Source: Rhea pennata | Lineage: Eukaryota; Chordata; Aves; Rheiformes; Rheidae | DNA length: 64,000 nt | Direction of reading: 5' to 3' | NCBI RefSeq assembly: GCF_028389875.1 | Contig: NC_084672.1 | Span: forward strand, 8,916,458 to 8,980,457 | In this document: piece after piece, positions 15,201 through 28,385 of the stretch | How the letters are laid out: every line of letters starts with the position of its first letter | How positions within the stretch are numbered: position 1 is the stretch's first letter | The notes under the pieces: generated by a model | The model's input: the letters and a program-made list of their open reading frames with translations, nothing else | What the model was told of the DNA's origin: nothing | Databases searched by the model: none | Made by a program: the position numbers and the translations under genes

Positions 15201-17480
15201 GTTTCTTAGCTCTTGATGTGCTTTTTCTGTGCCATATATCTGCCCTTACAGGGGTTCAGGCTGCCGGTGGCAGGCATCAGAGCGGCAGCACACGCTCTCT
15301 CCATCCAAACGCAGAGCCGGGAAGGAAGGGACGAAGGTCCCGGCTTCCCTGCCCTCGTCACGCTTGGGGCCGGACTGTGCCGAAGCCACAGGGGGAGTTG
15401 AGGAAACGATGGCACCAGGCAGAAACGACCCTCCCTTGCGTCTCCAGCCCAGACGAGCATGTGTGCGCTCAGCAGGCGCAGGCTCCTCGGCAGTAACACG
15501 CAGCCTCGTAGAGCGCAGCCTATTAACCCCGCTAATTCTCTTGTTTTCTCCCGTCGGGCCCCCCGCGACGGGGTGGCACAGAGCCTACTCGTTGCACTCG
15601 CAATCTGCGGCGTCTCTCCGCTCGCCGGCACAGCCATCCCTGCTGAAGGCTGCGCACGGGGGCCGCTCTGCCTCCCCAGCGGCGCGGGCGGCGGGGAGCG
15701 CTCGGCCCCTTCCCCGCCGGCAGGGCGATGGCCGTCTCGAGCAAGATGTGCTCGGCTCCGGGCTGGCTCCCGATAAGGGAAGGCGCTGGGTGCAAGGAGA
15801 TGGGGAGGGCTGAGCTTGCCCTTTCTGCCCCCCCCTCCTCCCCCGCAGGGACTGCAGCGAGAGGGGACTGGGATGCGCCTGGGCGCTGCTGAACCCCGGA
15901 GCATCCCTCTGGCTCCTTGCCATCCCCACCTCCAGATCCCCAGGCCATCTGGCCACGCTCATCCATGTTAAACAAATGTTGAGTCTATAATCAGACTCTG
16001 TCTCCCCTTTTCCCCCTGGACAGATGGAGGCTGAGCGGGCTCGGACCCCCCCCACCCCCGCCCGGCAGCATTCATGTGTGTGAATGAGAAAATTGAATTA
16101 TTTATGGCCACACGAATAAGGCTGGCGGCGGCCGAGCAGAAAGGACTCCATTACGTGGCAATACCTGTTGCTAAGGAGCCTGGGCATCTCCGCTCCGTCC
16201 TTGTCCCCAGGGCCACACGCCGAGGTCGTCCCCGCGCCCCCCCTCCCGTTCTTGCCCTCTGGCAATGGCTCTTTGCACCCAGTGCTGGCCAGGCGGGGGA
16301 AGGAGATCGATCCAGGCCGAGCGCTGAGCTGGCTGCGGCAAGGGGCGACTCTCAGCTGGGACCGTGCAAAATCCCCCTTGCGCCTCCCCTCCTCGGAGGG
16401 GCAGGGAGCTGGGAGCAGCAGCGAGAGGATGACCCAGGTCACCGTTCTCGCTGCGGCAAGGTGGATCCGGTAAAAAGTAGCTGGGATTAGCATCCCATTC
16501 CCATCAGAGCATCCGCCCAGCCTCGGTTACGCAGACCGCAATGGGGGAGAAGTGCTGTAGGGTTGCACGGCGCTGCCGGGACACCCCAAAGGGAGAAAGG
16601 GACCCATCACTCCCCTTGAATCCCTCAGCGATGCTGGGAAAGGTGCCGGGGCATCCCTGCCACCCACTGTCTTCTCAGCTACCCCTCAGGCAAAGAGGAA
16701 GATGTGGCCCCATCGGGGCATCGCCTGCCTTGGCGGTTCCCGTTGCCAGCTGGGATCCGGTGCCCTCCTCATGCCGGAGGGGCCCGGCACGGCGTGGGAC
16801 ACAGCAACCCCTGGTCTGGTGTGCGCCGCGGCGCTCGCAGGGACTCCCGCTCCCATCCCCAGCACCGCGAGGGCTCTGCAGGGCTAAGAATAGACTCCAG
16901 CTCCTCTCCTGGAGCTGAGTGGGCTCTGCCGGGCTCCGAGGAATAAAAAGCAGGCAAACGCTTATTTTAGGCACTGCAGTCAGCAGCTGTGACTCTAATA
17001 TATCCAAGGAATGGCGTAGCACCGTGTTTACCCAGCCGCTTCTCAGGGCAGAGGCACTGTCGAAGCCTGCCCTTGGCCAGGCTCTCCTCGCGCCGTCCCT
17101 CCCTCCTGCTTGCCCCCAGCCCCACTGGAGCAGCTTTGGGGGATGGACGCTCCCACCCTTCCCTGGAAACGGAGTGAATACGATCCCTTCCTGCTCCCTG
17201 ACCCTGGGTGGTGATAGTGGGCCAGGGGAGCCCTGCTCAGGGCTTTGCTCGGGGTCCTGGTGCCGCATCCCACTGGCAGGACGCCAGGGCCGTGTCCCTG
17301 CCACCCAGGACAGAGGGGCGTTTCGGGTATCCCTGTGCTGGGGTGAGACTTCTGCCCGGGATGCTCCTGAAGCTGCGCTGCTCCGGGCACGCGGCTGGGG
17401 AAGCATCTGGTCCCGGGAGAACAAATGTGGGTCTATCTTGCTGGTATAACCCCCGAGGTAAAATCAAGAGAAAGCTAATT
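12283..17480. other. GC-rich non-coding DNA, several CpG patches
   Basis: No recognised gene. CpG-dense patches lie at about 13.07-14.1 kb and 15.2-15.85 kb. At 16005-16025 a pyrimidine-rich tract ends in CCCCCTGGACAG before an ATG, but the frame closes after 19 codons. The segment near 16080-16180 has AT-rich factor-site-like sequence (TTATTTATGG, ATTACGTGGCAAT) inside GC-rich DNA and could be an enhancer. Confidence 0.4.
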
Positions 17481-17607
17481 GTTTCCATAGTTACATGAAG
17501 TGGCCTTTCTCAGGGAGTCGCGTCATCGCTGCTGTCACAAGGTTAAGGCGGTGGGGAGTGGTGGTGGTGGGGGAGAGATGTGTTTTCTTTGGAAAAACCA
17601 TGGCAAC
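17481..17607. promoter_or_regulatory. Two RFX X-box-like sites
   Basis: GTTTCC-AT-AGTTAC at 17481-17494 and AAAACC-AT-GGCAAC at 17594-17607 each match 10 of 12 half-site positions of the RFX X-box (GTNRCC, 0-3 bases, RGYAAC). They lie 100 bp apart, and the second has a perfect right half. Confidence 0.3.
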
Positions 17608-20600
17608 AGCGATTTCTAAGGGAACAGCTGTGCACGTCGAGGCTCTGGGGAAGGGGCTGGGGCCTCGCAGTGCCGATGGTGTGCTGAAGGCAGCAGCAAC
17701 AGGTCCAATGTCTTTGCGTGGCAGCCTCCAGAACCCGGACTAGTCCCAGCCCCTCTGCACGAGGACTTTTCAGGGACCCTCAAGGTGCTGGCATGGTGCT
17801 GTGGGCCCCAGCATGCCCAGTACAGCAACATGAGCATACTCCAGTTGACACCTCACATGCATCCCAGAGAGGGCAGGACGGGCAGCAAGTCCCATCTTGC
17901 TCCAGAAGTGTGAGTGCAAATCACATAGTGGGGGTCCCTCACTATGGAGAAGGGGCAACGTCTGCTTATCCCAGGCGAGCACACCGTGGAAAAGCCCCAG
18001 CGGCACACTTCAGAGCAATCAGGGCCCAGTGCAAAGTCTGCATGCCCCTAATGCAAATACTGGCAGAAATCATGGGCACCAAGTCAACACCTGAGCACCT
18101 GAGATGGCACAGATCAAGCTGGGCAGAAAGACACCGAATAAAATGGTCTCCTGGGACTAATGGAGCTGCTTCTGCTGGAAGCTGCTGCCAGTGGGGCCTG
18201 ATGCGTGGAAGAACAGGAAAGAGGATGTTCTTAGGGCTGAGGAATGCTGACGGAGCTGTAAAAGCAATTGTGAGGACTCTAGGGCTGAGGCCAGGACCAC
18301 AGTGCCCAGAAAGGGCTCAGGGCAGGAGAGGGGAGGCTGGCCAGGGTTGGGAGATGCACAGAGGGCCAAAGGACCTCCACCTTTGTAATGGCCAAATGGA
18401 CTCCACTACGAGAAGATACTGGTCTCAGTTGCAACCTCCTTCCTGGCTCCCATTTCAACACATAGCTGGAAATCTTCTCTCTTTGCAAGACGGACTCTTA
18501 ATTAAGAGCATTTCCCTGAAGGAAGGCAAGATGGAGAGCTTCACTTCTCGGTATTCCAGTGCATTCTGGCATTTGTTTCCACACCAATTAGGGCACAAAT
18601 TAGTCATTTGGTGTGAGATTCAGTTGCTGTGCTCAAGGGAGGCTCTTCAGCACACGGGCCATCTTTTTCCAAGAATTCAAGTTGCAGACGCAGGCAGGCC
18701 AGTGTTCCTGCGACGGGGAGAGGGAAGGGACAGGCAAGGGCTCTTGGGGCGCTGTTGTCTGTGGCTGGTATTAACAGCCTAGGGCTGGCCTGGGACCCCT
18801 AGAGTAGGCACAGAGCAGAGTTGGGCTGATGTCAGCAAAAGGGATTTCGGGTATCTCTACGAGGAGGGCAATGAGCTGTGAATTCTCTTCCTTGAATGCT
18901 GGACTATGGTATTACCCTATAGGCCAATGGACTGTATTGCTGAGATGGGGTTTTGAGACTAAAGGACCTGCTAGATAATCAGTAAATGGTATTAAAATTG
19001 CAATAGAAAGGGTAGGAGGAAGAGAGAGGACCAGGTCTCCTCAACCCTTAATGTAAGTGCCTATATCAAGGTGCATATTGCTGCCCTTTGATCCCTCTAG
19101 GTGAGTGTTCCTGGCTTTGCCCTTTGAAAGTTGGGTTCAGCACACACTACTGAGGGATTTATGTTTTCAGGACACACTGCAGTCCCGTGAAACACATCTC
19201 CCACCAGCAGATCAAGGCTTTGGAGAAGGCTGTGTTGGCAAGGGATGTTCCTCCCAGGCAGCAAGCTGGACCTGTGAAGGAAGGGAAGGCAGCAACAGGT
19301 TCTGCAGGTCCTCTGAGCCCATCCCTAATCCATCGTTACTGCAGTTGGTCTGCAAAGACCTGCTTTGGTTCCTGCAAAAGGGGGCCTCAGAAACCCACCT
19401 TTGCTCTCTCCCAGGAAGGTTGCTCCCCCCGGGATGGGAGGGGGCTTCCCACTGTCCGCTTGGCCCCCTTCCCGGAGCCTGGCCCTGCTCCCCTGCTCTA
19501 AAAGGATAGTTGTGCCCTGAGGTCCTGAGCCCACACACATCTTGGGGTTGCTTGTTCTTTCTTCTGCTGGTTAACTTTTGCCCTGAAAGGCCCAGGTACT
19601 GCATGGTCTCTTCTCCTCTTGGTCTCTCCATCCAAGGAGAGACCTTGTCTGTACACTTCTCTTCAGCAAGCCCAGGAGCTGGCTGTACCTCACCAGTAAC
19701 TAGGAGGAAAGGCAAGAGCACCCTGATGTTGGTGGCAGGGAAGGATGGTTCTATTTAACTACTTGCTGATGTGAGTTGTTACCTCTAGTCCCAAAGGAGA
19801 TGCATGCACCCAGAGCCCCGTAAGAGCCCTGAAACCTAGAGATCCTGTGGGTACCTGCTCCCTGCCAGGCTCTAGGTGGGCTTTTTCACTCCCGGGAAGA
19901 CACTTGGCTGGGCACAGCCACTGGCCTAGGGTGAAGCCTCTGTTCATTACCCAGTTTTGCAACTGGACAGATGACTGGGGAAGGCCAGCAGATCACATGC
20001 AGGGAATGAGGGCCATAAAACCTCCCACCTCCCACCCGGGCAGTCTCAGATGCTGCCAGTGCAGCAGAGCTCTCCATACAGTCACAGTTGCCTGCGTCCC
20101 AGTCTCTGGACCAACATCTTTCTAGAGAAATTGTTTGCCATGTTGATTAATGAGTGTTTAGCCTTCTCTCTCCCAAGGCTACACCTTCACCCTCGGCAAG
20201 CGATGAAACCCTCTTTCTAGAGAGGGAACTGAGGATGAGATATTATGCTCTGTGCCCTGGCATAACAGCATCTGACTGGAGGATGTATTGGCAGGCTGGG
20301 ACATAAATGTGTTTTCATGTTAGTTGAAATCTCAGCTTCTTGACGATCGCCTGCTCTGTTCTTGAGCTGGCTTGATGTTCTCAGGTTGCAGTGTCTCTGC
20401 ACAGCGGGAGTGTGGTCCTCAGCTGTGTGTCTGTCCACCCGCAGAAGCATGAGCTGGCACATCACAAAGAGAGATCACAGAAAATATCTTGATTTGATCC
20501 AGGACACACAATGTTGGCTGAGATGTTTTCATGCAAGCATGATGTAAAAAGCAGGTGAAGAGATGGGAGCATTCAGAAGGAGGTGGGTCCAAAGGGCAAA

Positions 20601-21926
20601 AGCAAAACTGCTCCGCTTAACTGACCAGGAGCACTCCCTGCTTTGCAGCCCGGGAGGGAGCAGGATGCCTGCAGGCAGGTTGTAAGAATTCATTGAACAT
20701 GACTTATGACACCTGCAGGGAGCACTGGAGCAGACTTCCAGTGCAAAAGGAAGAGTCTGGATGGCTGATTGATTTGCGAGCTGATGCATGGCTGAACGGC
20801 CGGCTGGAGAGCTGATGGAGAGGCGGCTGGGAGGAGACATCAGAAAGCAATGTTTGGCAGCTTGTGTCTGCATCTCCCCGGGTGACCCAGGAAATACGGT
20901 CTCACTGCAGTACCAGGCATCTTTCTCATCTACTGCTAGTACCTGTTTTCTTACCATATCCCTCTTTCTTAAAGGGGTGGGAAACGGACAACGCTGCTGA
21001 AATGGCAAGCAGAGTGCCCTGCTGACCGTTTGCCAGTAAGAGAGTGAGGAGAGGAGGGGTTCAGCTAAAGTATCCATCTTCTGGTGATCTCCCACTACAG
21101 CCCTGCTGCTGGGGAGTCTCAGAGCCTCTGAGTGGGGAGGTGCATTTGAACACATTTTGCTGAGCGACACAGGGCAGGTGGGGATGGTAGTGCTCAGAAT
21201 CCGGCCCCTCCTGCTCCTTCAGAGGGTTCCTCTCTCTGTCTCTGTGGCACAACCTCCCACAAGGCCACATGCTTCATGAGAAATGGTCAGGGTCACACAT
21301 TCAGCATATATTTCCCTAAATACTTCTCCAGATTTGCCAGGAAATGCTCTCATTTCCCATGAACACAACCACCGTGCAGCACGTGCGACAAGGAGGCTAC
21401 CTCACCTTATGGTTTCTCTGCATGCTGCCCACTCTAGCTTCTTCAGAAAGGCACGAGAAACCCTGCGAGGAGCCGCTTGCCCATGGAGCATGCCCTCCTA
21501 GCCTCCATTAGTTAGTGGTTGTCTTAGGCACTGAAGCATTTGTAGCCTTATTCTTCCTAATCCTGTCTAATGTAACTGTGGCTGTCCTCATTAGCCACAT
21601 AATTGTCCAGCAAACACAAAACAGGCCCTGACACAGTCAAAGGAAATTGGTTTAAAAACATAAACCAACATTCTCAGATTTTTTTAAGAGGGCTTTTTTT
21701 ATTAGCTGCAGTCACACAGCTCCATGCGGAACAATGGAAAAGTGATTCTTCCTCAAAATATGTATTCTTTTTAAAGACTATCATTTGAAATGTCAGCAGA
21801 GGAAATCTACCCTGGCCCCAAACTGATGGAAGGCAACTGCATTTCCAACCAGTCTCATCTGCCAAGCAAAAGGGGTTCCAAGGAAGAGATGATGGCATCT
21901 CCCATCCGTGTTCATGTACTCACATT
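17608..21926. other. Unique intergenic DNA, no recognised gene
   Basis: Base composition is moderate, with many short open frames on both strands and no similarity to a known protein. The longest plus-strand frame (17718-18782) has no family signature and no supporting splice borders. An AT-richer patch near 18540-18620 could be a regulatory element. Confidence 0.45.
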
Positions 21927-21965
21927 CACACACACCCACATGTGTGCATACACACACACACACAC
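21927..21965. repeat. CA/TG microsatellite, interrupted
   Basis: A (CA)n tract is interrupted by CCCACATGTGTGCATA. The interruptions suggest an older locus. Confidence 0.9.
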
Positions 21966-22064
21966 GTGCACTGGCATGGTTGCCCATGCAGGGAGAGGCT
22001 TAGCTATCCACATCTGCAAGGCTGTGAATTTCAAAGGGGCTCCATCCACTTCTGACAGCAGATG

Positions 22065-22165
22065 ACAGGGCTAAGTTAATTGAAACAGCAGTAAGAAATC
22101 TAATTAACCTGCAGTATGTTGTTTAATTTGTGCAAAGCTGTTGTGGTTACTCGGCTATAAACTCC
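22065..22165. promoter_or_regulatory. Candidate conserved non-coding element (homeodomain-site-rich)
   Basis: The segment has clustered TAATTGA-, CTAATTAAC- and TTTAATTTG-type cores within about 70 bp in otherwise GC-neutral DNA, and no open frame. This composition is typical of developmental enhancers, but conservation cannot be tested here. Confidence 0.3.
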
Positions 22166-24000
22166 ATGCCCAGCTCTGATGACAGTGACTTGCATTGTAG
22201 CAGCAATAGACAGTGTCCCGGATGCAGGCAGCCACCTCTTGCTCACCCTTGAAGGTGCCCTCAATTATGCACAGAGCGTTCCAGTGGTTGCCTCCATCTG
22301 GTTCTTCCATGGCACTTCAGACACATTTCTAGCTCCAGCCTTTGGAACAGGCACCTATGTTGCTTCTCTGCCCATTCTGGCATTCCGCCATGGTGCATGG
22401 CTTCCAAAAACCAGCCTTCAGGACCCAGCAGTGTCAATCTGTTGATTGCACTGAAGTCCAGGAGATGGGTTCAGGTCACTGAGTTCCCGCTGCAGCTTTT
22501 AAGCTGTAATTATGTTCAAGGCTCTTTACCTCAGTTATTTCTTTCTGCTAATGCTTGGAGCTGCTGTACTGATCTTTTCGTCAAGGCTGACCTCCATGTA
22601 GCTTCCCAGGAGAGAGCCAAGCCTGTTATTTAAACCAATTCACAAACTGTCTTCTGAAGGCCAGTTGTCCATTATATGATTTTTTGAACAGTGGGAGTCA
22701 GCAGGGCTGATGGCACCTGAGCTCTTTGTATCAGTTTTGGAAGAAGTATAGGAAAAGTGATGGATGTCCTGCATTAGCATCACTTCCCCATTTAACCTCC
22801 CCACAACATCCTGGACCAGCTAATAGCTCCACTATAGCATCGCAGAAAGAGAGCTCTGGTCTTTCAGTGAGTGACTGCAGGAGGATGATGCTGAGCCTCA
22901 ACATGCTCTTTTTTCTCATGTTCATGACTGAAAGCTCTGGTGGTCCCTCCAGGACCACTAAGAGAGATGCAGACACATTCATTCCCTACAGGGACAGCCT
23001 TTCCATGCAAAGAAGGAAAAGCTTTTAACTGAGTCTCAGAAGACTCTCAGTTGCCCAGTGAGATGAGGTTTGCCAAGAAGGGAATCTGAAAGGGAGATGA
23101 TCTGTCTCTAGGGCCCGTCAAAGCCAAGCAGTGATGAAGCCCTGCTGCCATAGGTGTTTGCTAGAGTAAGGTCTCTGGGGCTAAGACCCTTTTTTGTGCT
23201 GTGCATCCAGCACCGAGCACACTGAGGTCCCGCTCAGCAGCGGTGTTCCATCTGCATCAGGGATATGAAATATGAGTGCTCTTGGCAGTTTTTTAAAGCC
23301 CTGGATACCAGGTTATGCCATTAAAGGCTATGGAAAAAGGTTGTGCCTCTCCCCAGATGGTTTCAGCCATAACCTGCAACTGGCGAAACAGGAGGCAAAT
23401 CGTGAGGGGGATGGAGAGCACACGGCAATGAGGATGTGCTCCAAGGTGCTGAGATGAGCCCCGAGAGCAGAACAGCAGCTGAGCACGCATGCAAGCCCTG
23501 CACTGGGAGATTTACAGCAGCACTACACAGAGAGCCTTGCGTTAGTCGCCTAGCCATGCTAGACACCCAGCCCCTTTTCCACAGTGGGCAGCAGCTCCCA
23601 CTTGCATTTGAGCCCCCTCAGCCAGCAGGGAGCTCGGAGACCCTGACTCACTCCTCCCCATCACAGCAGGACACAGGCCATGGCTTCACAGCAACCTTTT
23701 GGAGTCTTTGCATAGAAAATAAGGCCTGTCAGAGGTCTTCTACCAACCTAGAATCGAGTCCCTGATAACAGAAAGCTTGGACCCCACCAGTCTGGACAGG
23801 AGAGCAGGAGGATGTCCTCTGACAAAGCCGAGGTGTCCGTACACAAACCTGTGGCTACATTTGGCTGCCCGTTCTCCCACTGCCCTGCGTGCTGCTAAGC
23901 TGCAAACCCTTTTCTTTTAATCTGGGGACAAAACCAGCCCAACGTGCTGCCGAGAGGGGAGGAAGAGGAAGTGAATGTAAAGAGGAAGAAGAGCTCAGTT
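22166..24000. other. Unique intergenic DNA, no recognised gene
   Basis: There is no recognisable coding exon, transposon or RNA gene. Short frames at 22179-23028 and 23272-23765 lack any known signature. Confidence 0.4.
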
Positions 24001-24003
24001 TGG

Positions 24004-24034
24004 GTTTTTCTTTCTTTCTTTCTCTTTTTTTTTA
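24004..24034. repeat. T-rich (TTTC)n tract
   Basis: A few TTTC units run into a run of nine or more T on the plus strand. Confidence 0.8.
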
Positions 24035-24057
24035 AGAATTAAAAAGTGGCAGTGCTA

Positions 24058-24255
24058 GCGAAGGGTAATTATCCCTCTGTTCCAGCTGAAATACAATTAA
24101 GGCAGCTCTCAACGAGCCCCCGGGATATTGTGGTTTACTAATTAACAAGCGGATATGCTATGGCCCCTGTCATGGCAATTACAGCATGAGACAGGCTTCA
24201 GGAGCTCTAATTACACGTCAGCCTGCGACACACACTGCAAAACAAATTAACGAGG
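24058..24255. promoter_or_regulatory. Candidate conserved non-coding element, strongest in the DET1-AEN interval
   Basis: The element has GGTAATTATCC, ACAATTAAGG, CTAATTAACAAG, GGCAATTACAG, CTAATTACACG and AAATTAACG within 190 bp. That is six homeodomain-type ATTA cores with varied flanks, and no coding potential. It lies about 9 kb upstream of mir-7 on the same side as AEN. An enhancer role is inference from composition and position. Confidence 0.4.
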
Positions 24256-25194
24256 GGCCGGGGCTGGCGACGGAGGGGGTTACCTAGTGTGTGGCCACAC
24301 CAGGCAAAGGGGGGGCCAGGACAGGGGCAGCTGGTATGGCCTCCGAGCCCAGGGCCGACGCAAGGAGTAAGCTGGGGGCAAAACAGCCCCAGCCGCAGTG
24401 TGTCCTGCACATGCAGGGGCTGCCAACGGAGGATGGAGAGGGAAGAGCGTTGCCTGTTGAGGGGTCCATGCCAAACGTGGGGATGGAGACAGGGATGGGG
24501 ATTTGGTGGTTCCAACCTGCGCGTTGCAGACAGCAATGCGAACACCTCGGGATGAAACACGGCTCTGAGCTCCTCGTGTGCCCTGACCGCCTGGCACGTG
24601 AGTCGTCCCGCAGCTTGGGAGCAGCTCAGGGCTCTTTGCTTTGCAGAGCTGGTGTTAGCTCTGGCCCTGGGTCCTGAGGAGATGACTGGCATTTGGTATG
24701 ACTGCAATGAATAGAAAGTATCACATTTTTCATCATTAATTCCCAGACCAATAAAGCTGCTGTTAAGAAAAGAAGTCATATGGGAAATACCCAACAGGGT
24801 TTTGAACGCTGACAAATAAATAATAGGGCTCCTAGAGCCAAGAGGAAATTTTCCAACAAATTGTTTATTGAAAAAAAGTTATGCAGCTCCAGGCTGAATT
24901 CAACTAATGGTTTTGGCCAGGTATGAAAAAGGGGGAAAAAAAACAAAAAACAAAATAGGATTTTTGTAAATCAAATTTTGACATGTTCCATTTCAAAAAA
25001 AATATTTCCTTTCAAGACATACTAAAAATAAGTAATTAAACCAAAAGAAACATCCTGCACCTAAGTAGGGCATTTTGTTTCCAACAGAATGAAATGATAT
25101 TTGTCAGGGGGATATTTAGGGAAAAAATAAAAATGAGGAAAAAAAATCCACTAAACTCATAATTTCCCCCTGGGGTTCTTCAGGATGACACAGA
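24256..25194. other. Unique DNA, GC-rich then AT-rich
   Basis: A GC-rich part (24256-24680) is followed by an A/T-rich part (24820-25180) with runs of A and TTTATTG. I see no gene or identifiable repeat. Confidence 0.4.
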
Positions 25195-25261
25195 CAAAAA
25201 GAAAAGAAAAGAAAAGAAAAGAAAAGAAAAGAAAAGAAAAGAAAAGAAAAGAAAAGAAAAG

Positions 25262-25285
<24 letters not shown>
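25195..25285. repeat. (AAAAG)n microsatellite
   Basis: About 18 nearly perfect copies of a pentanucleotide lie on the plus strand. The resulting lysine-rich open frame is an artefact. Confidence 0.97.
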
Positions 25286-25294
<9 letters not shown>

Positions 25295-26840
25295 GTCAAC
25301 TTACCTGCCCTGTCTGAGCAGTTTCACATATCAGAGCAAATACCATTCCCATGCCCAAAGAGGAAAGGGGTTCCAGCACGAGTGCTGCGGCTGGGATGAG
25401 CCATGTGCTTCCCTCGGATCCCAGCACCAGGCTCCTTCAGGTCACCACTCAAAGCAGCAGAAGAGGTTTTCTACGCAGCTTGTACCACCTTGGTCCTGGA
25501 ACCAAGACAGCAGGGGGAATAAATTAAATGCGCTGAAAGCCGCCACAGAGAATGGATCAGAGGTGATTTGATAGATGCTCTCAGGATGGGCAGAAAGGGC
25601 TCCCGGCTCTGGGTGAGCAGCATGTCTGGGGGGCTCAGTCCGGGGTCAGACGCGGCTCAGCGCCACGGAGAGGCAGCGCCATGAGGGACGTTTCGGCAGC
25701 GCTTGCAAGGCGGTGCAGGGTGGGCAGTGGGGGTAGTGCCTGCGGGACAGCACTCAGCATAGAAGAAGTCAAGGGTGAGACATCCAGGAGAGGATGCAGG
25801 TCTCACCAGCTCCGTGTAGCAAGGAGGGCTCATTCGGTGTTTTAAGTCTCTGGTCTCCCCTTGAGGATCAACATGAACCCGTAGCTCCTCAACTGTATGC
25901 AGAAGGATGTTATTTAACACATAGGCTCCGGTGTGCAGCTGCTCGAGCACAGACCTTGTCTGTGGCTCTTACAGAGGGGACATTGCATCAAGGAGCACTG
26001 GAGCTCTGTGCCCAGGCCCTGGCCGCTGCACTGGACTTCCTTCCTAGATCCCAGCAGCCCTGTCTGGGCTGGCACTGATTACAGCCCCGTCCTGTGACTG
26101 CGGAGCTGTTGGAGGGGCTGCAGCACAGAGGCCAACAGCTGCCTTGCCAGTGCTGCCAGAGGGTTTCTCATGCCAGTGTAAGAGATTCAGGGAGGGTGAG
26201 GCAAAATCCCCAGGCTTGTGGCTCCCTCTAGCCACGATGGAGGTTATGCTGGCTGGAGAAGAGCCACCCTTGCTGGAGGAGCAGTGTGCCCACAGGGAGG
26301 CAGCCCTGAAATAGCGATGGAGGGAAGCCACGAAATTTCACAGCAGAAGTGTGTTTTCCCACCCTGGAAGAGATCTTGCTTTCTGCTTGCGCGGGTTGTC
26401 TGAGCCACATGAGACGTCGGGGTGTGTGTGCCAGGTTGGATCGAGACCTAGCATTTTTGGGGAGGAAGAGGAAGAGGAAGAGCTAACAGGGTGAAGAAAG
26501 CAAAACAGTCATCAGCTGCAAAATATACAGACACATGTTGCAAACCACAGCCAGCCTGAGACAAGGGCAGAGAGCAGTGTGGGGGTCTCTCATGGCATGG
26601 GTGCCCTGGCCACATGGGGCAGGGCAACATGAACAGCAGCAAGTCCCAGCCACAGCAGCTGCTCCTTGCTTGCTCATGGCTGTGGCCAAGGGGGGAGACG
26701 AAAGATAGGTGTTTCTGCGTGGCTAGTGCTTTTTGGAACAGCTCCCCTGCGTGTGGGCTCAGACCCAGATGCTCGCACACACTGCCTTTTTCCATGGGGA
26801 GAAGATATCGTCCAGTCCCTGCTGCCAGCATCCAGGGCAC
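25286..26840. other. Unique intergenic DNA, no recognised gene
   Basis: Short frames occur on both strands, none with a recognisable domain. A GAGGAA-rich patch lies at 26460-26483. Confidence 0.4.
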
Positions 26841-26844
26841 GAAG

Positions 26845-26859
26845 CCACCAGGGGCCACC
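26845..26859 (+). promoter_or_regulatory. CTCF-like motif
   Basis: CCACCAGGGGCCACC matches 14 of 15 positions of the core CCASYAGRKGGCRSY. It lies about 6.5 kb before the mir-7/AEN island. Confidence 0.4.
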
Positions 26860-27034
26860 TCAGCTGCACAGCAGTGGCAGGAGGAAGGCACACGCCACCT
26901 CGCATACATGCCCCAAAATAGATCTCATTAACCATTGCAATTAATGTGAGCCGGGCCCTCTCTCCCTCTCGCCACCCCAGTCAGAGACATACATAAAAAT
27001 AACTGTTTATTACACAGCGGGCACAGCCCAGCTT

Positions 27035-27170
27035 ATCACTGCAGACAGGAAATTGCTGCGCAGAAACTGCACGTTTCACTTTTAATAAGTTTGGCAATAA
27101 AATGTCTCATCAAATGAGGCCACGACAGAGTGATAATGAAGCTTCCGCATGGCCCATAATTGCTTACTGC
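27035..27170. promoter_or_regulatory. Candidate conserved non-coding element
   Basis: The AT-rich, non-repetitive segment contains TTTTAATAAG, GGCAATAAAATG, GTGATAATGAAG and CATAATTGC. It has low CpG and no coding frame. It looks like an enhancer-type sequence; this is compositional evidence only. Confidence 0.25.
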
Positions 27171-28358
27171 TCTCCTGGGGGCGAGCCAGAAAATCAAGGC
27201 TGAGGGGGGAGCAGACGGGGAGCCATATGCCTTCTCCACCAAAGGGGCTGCCCCACGACCATATGGCGCCGTCGTTTCCCCTCACTTTCTGTTTTGGGAA
27301 CATCCCTCTGCCTCCTCCCTGAGATGTGGTGGTTTCCGCTGTCCTGCCTTGCACTCTGTGTACCCCGCACCCCAGAGGCCACCTGTCCCAGTGCTCAGAC
27401 AGCCTGAACCCATCACCCCCAGAAGTGTATCCCAGGATCAGCAGCAGTGTGCCAGGGCATGTCTGAGGAGAAGGTCTACTCATGCTAGAGGGGCTGCTGT
27501 CTGGGTGCATGGAGCAGGCAATGTCCGAGGAGTGACAGAGGAGCTGTCAGAGAAAGAGAGAGGCTTTTACGGAAAGGAGAAGGTTTTCTGTCTTCCAGGC
27601 AGGGCTTTTCAGCACTGAGTCCTCTTCAAGGCCAGGTGGGTGCTGTCCCACCATGGCTCATCCATATTCTCCTGACACCTTGGCTGACACCTTGGAGGTT
27701 GTGCATGAGCCAGCTCAAGACAAGAGACTCCAGGGAGGAGCTGCAGCTGAAGTATCAAGGATATAAAGCAGGAACAATGCAAGCACTAGACCCAGGTGAC
27801 TGCGACCCTGCAGAGATGCCTCTCTTCTTCACAAAGGTCCTTGCTAATACAAGCTGCAGAAACCATTAGCTTCTGTGGCTGATGTTCTTCAATTAATATC
27901 CACAGTCTTCTTGCCTTCCTGCCCTTCAAGTAGGTGATCATGAACCTGAAAATTGGAACCCCAGCTCCACTGAGCAGAAGCTGTGCCACTGGCCACCAGT
28001 GGAGAAGCAAAGTGATGGAGGATGAACTGCTTTGCCCTCTTCATCTGAGGGTATCTGAGGGTAAAGTTTGTTACAAAAGGGGTTCCCAGGGCAGCCTCCT
28101 TTGCTGGATCTCCACTACAGGGTAACAAGAGAATTAAGGGCTGCAGGGCTCCAAGATGTATCGTGATGAAGACCAGGAAGTACTACTGTAATTATCTTTT
28201 CTGGTGTCCTCATAATGGTGACCTCAGGCTATCAACCAGTTACATCTGCAGCCCAGAATGGCCCCGTCTGCATCCTGAGCTGGGACCAGGGGCTGCTCAT
28301 AGCAGCGAGATGACTAGGGTATGTTTCATGTTTCTCCTTTTACATAACTCAGCCCTAC
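27171..28358. other. Unique intergenic DNA, no recognised gene
   Basis: I see nothing beyond short random open frames. Confidence 0.4.
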
Positions 28359-28385
28359 TTTTTTTTTTTTTTTTTTTTTTTTTTT
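28359..28385. repeat. Poly-T tract (27 T)
   Basis: Twenty-seven consecutive T lie on the plus strand. It could be the poly-A tail of a minus-strand retroposed sequence, but no source gene is recognisable to its right. Confidence 0.9.

Noticed and set aside
23209..23226. NRSF/RE1-like string CAGCACCGAGCACAC
   Set aside because: The second half does not fit the RE1 consensus.
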